Origin: Lepisosteus oculatus
Taxonomy: Eukaryota; Chordata; Actinopteri; Semionotiformes; Lepisosteidae
Direction: 5' to 3'
Assembly (NCBI RefSeq): GCF_040954835.1
Contig: NC_090709.1
Location: 43,098,490 to 43,162,489 of the forward strand
DNA length: 64,000 nucleotides
Shown: positions 55,859-64,000 of the stretch, in pieces
Numbering within the stretch: the first letter of the stretch is position 1
Layout of the letters: each line of letters begins with the position of its first letter
Program-made: the position numbers and the translations under genes
Notes under the pieces: generated by a model
The model's database searches: none
Told to the model about the DNA's origin: nothing
Seen by the model: the letters and a program-made list of their open reading frames with translations, nothing else

Positions 55859-56295
55859 GGAAGCCCGTTTCCGCCAGGGAGTAAAAAAAACGCACTATGG
55901 TATCTCAGAATTGTGACTTAGAATCATAGAATTGCGACCTAAAAACTCAGAATTTTGACTTTATCTCTCACATTTGCGACTTCGAAAAGCCCATATTTCA
56001 TTGTCTGACCTTTTGTTATTGTAACGAATTCGGGTTCTAGGGCTTGTGCCCTCGCCGCTCCCACCCTACTTCGTGCCTCACTCTATTGGCTCAAACCCAG
56101 GTCTTGCTAGCTAGAACCCGAATCCGTTACAATAACAAAAGGACAGACAATGAAATATGGGCTATTTCGAAGTTGCAAATGTGAGATATAAAGTCGGAGT
56201 TGTGAGTTACTAAGTCGCAATTCTGAGTTACTTAGTCGGAATTCTGCGATACCATAGCGCGTTGTTTTGTAACTCCCTGGCGGAAACGGGCTTTC
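55859..56295. mobile_element. Fold-back MITE, 437 bp
   Basis: Ends GGAAGCCCGTTTCCGCCAGG and its near-perfect inverse CCTGGCGGAAACGGGCTTTC are inverted. The arms continue inwards through CTATGGTATC and short tandem words (CAGAATTGYGACTTA) to an inner, almost perfect pair TTGTTATTGTAACG/CGTTACAATAACAA with ATTCGGGTTCTAG/CTAGAACCCGAAT, leaving a loop of about 75 bp. A truncated end copy lies at about 25810-25862. The flanking 2-bp AT on each side may be the target duplication. No coding sequence is present. Confidence 0.85.
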
Positions 56296-56299
56296 ATAC

Positions 56300-56830
56300 A
56301 TTTCAATTAGTCTGATCAGTGCAGGACAAGTTAATGTAGAATCATTACTATGTCTGTCTCTTGTTTGTATATAAATGAATGTCTTTGACAACTTAATGTT
56401 AGTTTTTAATTTAGTTTTACGATGTAGGTCATGTGTTAACATATGCACGAGCATACGAAATGTCTCACTCCTGATTCAGCTCATGCTCCATAGGAGAGAA
56501 GAGATTCCTCCTGCTTCTCGTACAATCATATCAGAACAGAAGCCCGTGTCGCCCAGCTCTGATTCAAGAGCGACTCGCATCTTCAGCCCTTTTTTTATTC
56601 GTGATCCTAATTTTCTTTAGTTATGATCAATATTGAACTTTTTCTACATAAAACGACAATAATCAAACATGCAGGCAGACTTTTAAAAAGTATTAGGAGC
56701 TGACAGGGTGCCCCTTTGGAATAGTTGTCAGAAAATGTGAGAAAAGGAAAGGTACGTAAGCTCTCACACACAGCATTAGAGATTGGCATCTGATGGAAAA
56801 AAAAAACTACCTGTCTCCCCAGCATTTAAC
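56300..56830 (+). repeat. Interspersed repeat family C, copy 2
   Basis: This is the reverse complement of 16735-17340. It lacks the 58-bp insertion of copy 1 and therefore shows the pre-insertion sequence (TTAATGTAGAATCATTACTA). Confidence 0.7.
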
Positions 56831-57140
56831 GGTGCTGTTGTTTTGATTTTACATATTGTTAGCATTTTAATGAATTGTTAAAAGATTGATACACAAATCG
56901 CTAAATAAGAAAACGTAAAAACCCTCGCTGTAAGCAATTGGCCATTCATATTCCTGAATTTTAAATCCCTGTGTTTTTCTGTATCCGAATGCCTGGTGCA
57001 GCTAATTTGAAAGCAGAGTCTACCATTTACAGAAGCGTATTGTTGCCACCAAGGAAAAAAAATCCTGAGTTTACAGGAGTAAAGAGGAAACAAATGCAAA
57101 CACCGTTTAGAAAAAACACACACGTCTCAGGCCTTAACCA
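56831..57140. other. No feature seen
   Basis: AT-rich spacer with no recognised gene. Confidence 0.4.
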
Positions 57141-57206
57141 TGACAAGGATAGGATTTGAACCTAGACGAGCAGAGCACAATGAATTAGCAATCCAAAAAG
57201 TGACTC
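57141..57206 (-). pseudogene. tRNA-Ser(GCT) relic
   Basis: The anticodon arm GGATTGCTAATTCATT, the variable arm TGTGCTCTGC and the 3' end GGTTCAAATCCTATCCTTGTC match tRNA-Ser(GCU). The D-arm and 5' acceptor are unrecognisable (GAGTCACTTTTT). Confidence 0.7.
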
Positions 57207-58466
57207 CTGTTTAACTTTCTTTTCGCTTGCTCGATTTGTAGTACGCTCCTAAATCCTTACAACCAATAAACAAAACGGCTTCATGTGCCACAGCATTCTG
57301 CTGCAGGTACGGTTTGCACCGTGTATTAGGCGAACCCGAATTAAATATTTCAAATATGTGAAGAATTTCATGAAACCTGAAAAAAGATCACATGTCAGCA
57401 ATTCAGAGCCTGTAGGCAGCTTCAACAGAACAAAACGATCTGAAGCCGCAATAATTTCATAGAGTTTATTATGACACTCTAACCACGTTGTTGCTATTAC
57501 TGCTACTTCTGCTGCCGTTGCTTTAAACTCTACTCAGCGGGCAAGTAAAGTTGTACAAAGAATATACTACTTTGAGCCGTCCAAATTCCATTATGTGAAT
57601 TTAAGCTTTTTTTTTATTAATAACAGCATTAGTAATACAATGCGTGCTCAGAAACCTTACTTATTAGCTTATGAAGCAATAGTGTTTCGACAATTTGCGG
57701 TCTTCAAAAAGTAAACGCTGAAGTTTTTATACTTCCTTGTGAGCAGATCACCTTTGATTTAGAAAAGGAAAACTTACTCCTCTGTTGCTTTCATTGCAAT
57801 ATCTGAATCGAGACCCAAGCGCTAAGAAAGCTGAAAAACGCAGAAGTCATAAACCCGATTTTAATTTAGACACACATTTTCTAATGCAGCCTTCATTACA
57901 AGACAGTCTATTTCTCGAAAGCGTGTTATGTAAAAAAGAGAAAAACGAAAATATATGGATGACAATATTTAAAAGCTTAAGATTTTACTTTTGAGAAACT
58001 GTCATTTTATGTATCTAGACGCTTTTCAACCACTGCTTTTTGAACTTTGCTGTGCTTCCTGAATCATTTTCAGCGTTATAAACTGGGTGTGGAAGTAGCG
58101 ATCACTTTGTAGAGCAGTTGATAGACTGGAGCTGTTCAGACTACTCTTGTTATTTCTCAAATGCTTCCATCATTTTTCTGTCAGGCTAGGACGCGAGTGT
58201 GTACATGTGTTTGGTTTTCGTTTCACTGATTCCCATTGAAGATTTGTGAATTAACAAGGAAAGAATCAGTTGCCTCGGAAAGCAGAAGGTTTGGTTCTCA
58301 ACGATCTTGAAGACACGCCCATGTAGTGCAGCGTGTGATATTTGTACTATAAAAGACCAAGTGCTCAAAGTGACGTCTGCGTTTGCCGTTGAAACTTTTA
58401 ATCTCGGGCGCACTTTTAGAAAGCAAAGATAGAGCAGTTGTGTTGAATCACACTATGACAGCTGTC
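57207..58466. other. Spacer, no gene recognised
   Basis: There are several short frames without motifs. A word resembling part of tRNA-Val (GTGTATTAGGCGAACCCG, near 57320) is too short to call. Confidence 0.45.
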
Positions 58467-58529
58467 AGCAGAGTGGCGCGTGCTGGGCCCATAACCCAGA
58501 GGTCGATAGATCGAAACCATCCTCTGTTA
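58467..58529 (+). pseudogene. Initiator tRNA-Met(CAT) lacking most of the D-arm
   Basis: AGCAGAGTGGCGC joins directly to GTGCTGGGCCCATAACCCAG, deleting nine bases (the D-loop and 3' D-stem) of the otherwise near-perfect initiator tRNA. The diagnostic initiator features are present: A1:U72, three G:C pairs below the anticodon loop and a TCGAAAC T-loop. The 63-nt product cannot form a normal D-arm, and the A-box is disrupted. Confidence 0.85.
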
Positions 58530-58639
58530 TGTATTTTTCATGCACGATTGATAAGCACACCATCAGTTTAATGAAGTGCATTAAAACTGATTTTTCTCTC
58601 GTGTGTATGCAAGCTTCACACTTACGGTACTCTTTCATC

Positions 58640-58860
58640 TTTACCAATAGCAGATGCCCAAATGTATATTTTGGTTGTTCTGCGATCCTTGATAGTTTCC
58701 TCAAATCCTTCAAATAAACATCCATATCAAACCAATTGTGTTTATATATATTACAATTAAGGTACATATTAAAAATATCAACGCACATTTGTATAATGCT
58801 CATTTAATAATAATTGTCAAAGATTGTCAAGTTCTCCAACAAATGAACAAATGATCGACA
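58640..58860 (-). repeat. Family B-associated repeat fragment
   Basis: It contains TTTCCTCAAATCCTTCAAATAAACATC and GTCAAGTTCTCCAACAAATG, which match the 16.2-kb copy. Confidence 0.5.
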
Positions 58861-59045
58861 AATGATGATTAATCTCTTCTTGAATATAATCTCAAAAAAG
58901 AACCATTAAGGTTTACTAAGATCAAAGCTTAATCAGTGTATTAAGTTTAGCTTGCATCATAGTAATTGAGCAATAAAGTCTGTCCTAATTAAAGAGTACC
59001 CAAAGTTTGAAAGTACAACATAGAATAAGAGTACCTTTAATTGCT
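58861..59045. other. No feature seen
   Basis: AT-rich sequence between a repeat and the putative last exon of an unrecognised gene. Confidence 0.4.
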
Positions 59046-60326
59046 CTAAAAAGATTTGTGTCTCCCAGGCACCTCTTTTGTCTTTGATCTTTCTGGTTTG
59101 TGCCAGCGAAGTTGAATTCCATCATCAATTTGTCTTAAGTCTGAAAACCAAATTATGACTGAGCTTAGACATTTCTCAAGCGAGTTTTCACTCAACGTTT
59201 ATTTACTCAAATATTTAGTATCAAATGTACTTCTGTAATCCTTATATTTTAAAAGACAATTTAGCAGTTTTACACCTTGCAAATTCAGTGGTTAACAAGG
59301 TATCTTTAAGCTAAATTTTGTGGATATTTTAACTTGATCAAAGTAAAAATGTAATGTAAAAACATTAAAAAAGTCTATAAGCAATACCTTAACAACACTG
59401 TGAACACACTTTCTTTGAAATCACTGTTGCCTACTCTCCAAAGTTGGTTTATCTGGAAATAATATTATATTAGAAATAATATTAGAAGCTATTTTTACTA
59501 CTGGATCTTCACTAATCAACTAATCAGACATACCCATTACACATTTTCACATTTTAACTCCACTTTTCTGCAGTATTTGCTAAGTCCTAGAATACAAAGT
59601 GGCAATATTTCAAAGTTCAAAAGTGGTAGTAATTTCTTAGAACATGAAGCTTTTTATAAAACACTTTATTTTGGCATTAAAAAATTAGCAAGATTATACA
59701 TTATAAACTAAAAATAAGAATGTGTGCCAGAGATGGATCCTATTAATCAGATGTAAGCTGTCATATAATGACCTATCTGTAACCTATAATACTAGTAGTG
59801 AATATTTTCTACACCACAGAGAGAATATAATATCATACCAGTAGGTTTTGATTGTCCATGTTGTCAAGGACTCACTTGTGTGTACAGGACTCTTCCATTG
59901 TGCTCAGCCTCTTGAAGTAGAATTGGGAGTTCACCAGTTCTGTACACTTTCCCACATGCCTCAGTTCATCTCTGATCTCTATCAGGAGACCCAATCCCCG
60001 AAACTCTGAAATCATTCACATTTTGTATCAGCATTTGTAAGGAATTAGGTCAGGATTTTTTTTACACTATTGTTATATTAGCATTACTGTAGTGTTGCTA
60101 ATGTGCTACATGCAATTTATAATCCTAAAAATGTATAATTCCCACATTTGTAGTTGATTTTGTGTGATCTTCACCTTCACATTATTTTATATGCCATTTA
60201 TTGCTTATTAACGTACTATTTTTAATCAAAATAATATTAAGACCTGTATGCATTCAAATAGTATTATCATTATTTATACTTACGCATCAAAAGAAGATTG
60301 CTGAGAAAAACATGACAGTATTTAAC
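59046..60326 (-). other. Exon-like segments of an unrecognised gene
   Basis: Four minus-strand segments have splice-like borders: 60326-60284 (after TTTAG, donor GTAAGT), 60005-59876 (after TTTCAG, donor GTGAGT), 59452-59388 (after TTCCAG, donor GTATTG) and 59140-59046 (after TTTTCAG, ending in a TAG stop). The first two join in phase and encode VKYCHVFLSNLLLM-Q-FRGLGLLIEI, then DELRHVGKCTELVNSQFYFK. The last reads LRQIDDGIQLRWHKPERSKT in its best frame. Phases of all four fit, but the 65-bp third segment has stops in that frame, so it may not be an exon or the gene may be dead. I do not recognise the protein. 5' exons are missing, perhaps displaced by the tRNA fossil at 60.46 kb. Confidence 0.35.
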
Positions 60327-60460
60327 CTAAATGGCAAACAACAAATATCAGCAATGCATTGTGGTATATAACCAGAAAAGATGCTGTGTTAGATATGTTT
60401 TTAATTTCAATTATATATGCATTTATTAATGTTGTCAATATTATTACAGTTGCAATTTAA

Positions 60461-61811
60461 CCATGGTGAGAATCCCTGCCTGTCATACAGGAGAATGGGG
60501 TTTGATTCCTGACAGGGAGCTAAGGAGCTTTAAAGCATCAAAGTGACATAAGAAAAGTCATTGTCAGAAGTGGGATATGAAAACAAGCCACCAGGGGAGA
60601 CCGATGTAATAACTTCACCAGAAATATATTGAAAACAAATGGGCTGTCACTAAGGAAATTCATAGAGAAATACAGGTCCCACCATAAAACACCATAAGGA
60701 GTGCAAAATATGTTAAGTTATTTCTGTACTTCATCAGTGTCGGTAAAAGAGGGACTCAAGGACACAAAGACTCTAGTTTGGGATTCAGGCTGAGAAAGGG
60801 AAGTGTGACTTTGGACACAGGGCATTGCATAGAGGAACAAATGGCGCAACGAAACAAAATGCCAAAACCCCAGATTGAACCAGGGACCTTTAGAGCATCA
60901 GTCTAAGGCTTTCTCAGCTGAGCTATTTCAACCTCTGTTTACAATCTAACCTCTGCTGTCTGCAGTAGCCTCCCAAAGTTCCAGCATGAGTGCACGAAGA
61001 GGAGTGGTAGAGTGTTACGTAATCCAGCTCAGCTCTCTGAAGTTTGGTAGATACATCTTCTTCCTGAGTAATGTAGGATCAACTTCTTCAGGCTGGAGGA
61101 AGGGCTTGCATTTCGGCAGTAGTAACTGACTGAGTAATGACTTCTAGGACCTGGTCTTATCAGGTTGCTTTGCCACATTTGTCAGTTCTGCTGAAAAGAC
61201 CTGTCTCTAGGAAATTTAGGAAGCAGAAGAATGACTATCTGAAAGGTGACATGATCTGCTGCCTGTTTGATGTGATCATGAATGACACAGGAAATTCGAA
61301 TTATTGCAATAAGACAAAACAAGATCCATAAAACACTGGCAGAAGTGCAAAATGTGAGAAGATAAAAAGACACCTGTTTCTGCCCGCTTTCAAAAAGGGG
61401 ATCTTGCCCATGTGTGATGAACGTGATAATCACAATATTACAGAAATGACAGCAGCATTGAACATGGCGAGACGTGAAAGATTGTTAATTCCCTTCAAAT
61501 ACTCACAGTGTGTTTATTCTGCTGTATTAATTTACTGTGCTCATTAGGCAGTTACAAACCTGTTATCTACACACTGCTCCCAGAGCTGGATAGGTGACTC
61601 CACATTCTATAGCTCTCTAGCAAAAGAGGAAGTCAGACTATAGAAATGGAGAAAATCTCCTCTTCAGAATGTGGAAATATATTCCTGAGAGAAGTCCTTT
61701 CTCGACGTTCAACACTCTCTGCAAGTCACCCATTCCCACCTTGCGCAGTGTAGTGGTTATCACATTCTCTTAACACACCAAAGGGTTTCAGTTTGAAAGC
61801 GGGCGAAAACA
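60461..61811 (-). pseudogene. Fossil copy of the tRNA cluster unit
   Basis: It is colinear with parts of the inverted cluster but strongly diverged. tRNA-Asp-like 60461-60519(+), spacer words CAGAAATATATTGAAAACAAATG (compare CCGGAAATACATTGGGAACAAATG) and GGCTGAGAAAGGGA, tRNA-Phe-like 60860-60931(-), tRNA-Val-like 61375-61446(-), the GAAATGGAGAAAATCTCCTC block, and tRNA-Val(AAC)-like 61739-61811(+) are recognisable. None can fold. Losses concentrate at former CpG sites (CG to TG or CA). Confidence 0.82.
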
Positions 61812-61827
61812 AGTGATCACTTTTCGC

Positions 61828-64000
61828 ACATTTGTCACTGCTGAGGTTGCTTTATGGGTCTATTTTCTACACTGTGCTGATCAATTGGAAATCAAATGGC
61901 AAAAAAGACCCGTTCCCACACCTAAGGTCAAATATTAGGAATGAAAACTGCTCGAGTTTATGGAAGCACACAGCTTTATCAAGATTTCCAAGTGCAAGAT
62001 CTTTTTATTCATAAAATACCCTATTTATGTTGTATGAGAAATATTAATATTAATACAGAATCTTTTTTCACCAAATAAATGGGCTTCCTGACTTCAGAAA
62101 GCCTTCTAGACAAATACTAAAAGAGCAAATATTCCATTTGGTAAATGAAATGAAAACACATACCCTACCAAACCTTGAGTACAGGCCATTCAGGGTGATA
62201 ATACAAAACCATTTATAATTCAACAAATAAAACCTGTCAACTGGTAATCACCACTTATCATAATAAAATAAGTAGCAATACACAGTAGGGGACTCTTGGG
62301 TGCAAGTTAAATCCATGCAAGAAGGGGGTTTAGTGTTATATTTCCAAATCAGATATGCAAATGAGAGATCTGGCCCAGCCAATCTCAAAGCTCCCTTGGT
62401 CTGGAATGGAGCTGCTCCCCTCTTCTAGTTATTCACACTGGAGTTAGGTTACATATTAGCACATTTCATCTAACAGTTGCTCCAGAAACAAAAACGTAAA
62501 CAAATGACCTGGAATGTTACCACACCTATTAGAATGTAGTTCAACAGATAACTTGTAAACCTTGTCATAAGATTTTTTTTGTTCTACACAATATACTTTA
62601 TTCCGCAAAAAAAAAAATCTCAAAAGGAACATCTCACACATATTAACACTCCATGTAATAAAAAACAACGGCGTAACGGAGATTGATTGTCCATTATCAA
62701 TCTTTGCAAGTGGGGGCGGATTTGCGCAATTAAGAGAGTCCCTCCAAACCTACCACTCGCTATTGTCCTTTAATCCCTGTATAGGGCCCAAAGTCCTTTC
62801 CAGCGCTCCCTCGCCGTGGGGAAACCCCATTTGGCGACTAGGCGCTTCGTCCTCCTCCTGAGGTCCGATGGGCTCCCGCAGCGCCCGACAGAGGTTGCAG
62901 TAGAAGATGCAGTCGAGTTTCAGAGGGAAATGTGGGACATCTCGACCACCTTCCTCGACCGGCTGACACATCCGGTTTCTCGTGATGTACTCGTACTTGC
63001 CGCCCCAGACGAAGCCGAAGATCATCCCTTGCAGCGCTCATCTGAGTCTGGCCGGCAGCGGGTACACCACCGCCAGGTAAACCAAAGCCGGCAGGATGTC
63101 TGCTTTCAACACCATCACTTTCCCTGTGTAGGACAGCGACCGCGTTTTCCACAGACCCAGCTTCGCGTTCACCTTGGCGATCCTCTCGGTCCAGTTGTTG
63201 GTCTTGTTGTCCTGGCTCTGGAAGGAAACCCCCAGTATTTTGAGGGGCTCCGTGCAGAGCTCGAGACCCTCCGGCGCCGTCGTCCTGTGCTTCCAGGGCC
63301 CGAAGAACTTCAGTTTGCTCTTTCGGCGGTTGAGCTTCGACCCCGAGGCTCTGGAGTATTGCTCCATGACCTGCAGGGCCCTCCTCAACCCCCTGTCCGA
63401 CCTCAGGAACAGCGTCATGTCGTCAGCGAACTGGGAGATCTTCAGGGTTTCCCCCGCGCCTCCCGGTATCTCCAGGCCGTCGATGACAGGGTCCCGTCTC
63501 ACCGTCTCTGCTAAGGGCTCTTGAAGAGCAGGGAGATGATGCCCTCCCTCATGGTGTCTCCGAGTTTCCCCCGGCGGAAGATCTCCTGCGCCACTTCCAC
63601 CAGATCTGCCGCCAGGGTGTCCCAGAAGCAGGTGTAGAATTCCTTGGGGAGTCCGTCCGGCCCCGGCACCTTGCCATTCTCCATGGACAAGAGCGCCGCC
63701 TTCAGCTCCTCGGCCGCAATCGGACCCTCCAAGTCCTCCCTCACCTCCTCCGGTACTCGTGCCTTCAGCTCCTCCAGAAAAGCATCGCCTGCCTCCACCT
63801 CCGTCTGCTTTTCTGAAAAGAGCTCCGTGTAGAAAGCGGTGGCCGCTTCTACTTTGTCGCTCTCGTCCAGCACTTCCTCTCCATCTCCTCGTCTCAGGCC
63901 GTGGATCACCCTCTTTTTCTGGGCTCCTCGGACCTGATTGAGTTTGTGGAGCCTCTCCTTCAGGTCCCGTGCCCGGGCTGAATTGAAGGCTCCTCCCCCG
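61828..64000 (-). mobile_element. Tx1-clade LINE copy 2, 3' part, runs off the window
   Basis: It is nearly identical to 30427-32560: 3' tail 61828-62740, then ORF2 reverse transcriptase on the minus strand up to the window end. Visible motifs are GKVPGPDGLPKEFY (about 63640), FADDMTLFLRSDRG (about 63420) and KILGVSFQ. It retains short stretches missing from copy 1 (near 63100 and 63525). The catalytic box reads FADD here and YADD in copy 1. The 5' part lies outside the window. Confidence 0.9.

Overview
The window looks like vertebrate nuclear DNA, most likely from a ray-finned fish. It holds eukaryotic tRNA genes (one with an intron), an intron-containing zona pellucida (ZP3-type) gene, a histone H4 reading frame, Tx1-clade LINEs, a Penelope-like remnant, a hAT-Charlie transposon, an L2-type LINE end, tRNA-derived SINE debris, LTR-element fossils and long minisatellites. 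Many repeats together with a ZP3 that lacks a transmembrane segment fit a fish; the species is an inference and I cannot fix it.

Layout. 1-3.1 kb: AT-rich repeat debris, a ~190-bp tandem repeat and composite repeat X. 3.1-7.05 kb: a tRNA gene cluster (His, Glu relic, Val-CAC, Asp relic, Asp, Phe, Val-AAC, His) forming 1.16 copies of a 3,382-bp tandem unit. 7.06-20 kb: an endogenous-retrovirus LTR relic, then single dispersed tRNA genes or relics (Asn, Thr-like, Arg, Trp, an Ala-type body with a UUC anticodon, Leu-UAG, Arg, Tyr with intron) among decayed repeats, including a hAT element with a perfect 8-bp target duplication. 20-30 kb: AT-rich DNA with a palindromically arranged 45-50-bp minisatellite (22.7-24.5 kb), a 154-bp perfect inverted repeat in a Penelope-like remnant (26.06-26.42 kb) and GC-rich repeat arms. 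30.06 kb: an intact but unusually diverged histone H4 frame. 30.4-37.0 kb: a Tx1-clade LINE (minus strand) split by an LTR-element fossil. At 37.02 kb a 24-nt U2 snRNA match separates it from a second, truncated Tx1-like LINE (plus strand). 38.3-45.7 kb: the same tRNA cluster inverted, about 2.2 units. 45.7-50.8 kb: two same-strand LTRs flanking a 3.3-kb minisatellite with (AAT)n tracts. 51.7 kb: an L2-type LINE end. 52.9-55.2 kb: a complete nine-exon ZP3-like gene, minus strand, with TATA box and poly(A) signal. 55.9-58.9 kb: a fold-back MITE, further repeats and Ser and initiator-Met tRNA relics. 59.0-60.3 kb: exon-like pieces of an unrecognised gene. 60.46-61.81 kb: a heavily decayed copy of the tRNA cluster. 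61.83 kb to the end: a second Tx1 LINE copy sharing the 3' terminus of the first.

The functional content is mainly Pol III genes (about 20 apparently intact tRNAs, mostly in the tandem unit) plus one egg-coat gene. Most remaining sequence is transposable-element debris. The most notable structures are the tandem and inverted tRNA cluster with its fossil copy, the U2-bounded head-to-head LINEs, the minisatellite between LTRs and the perfect palindrome.
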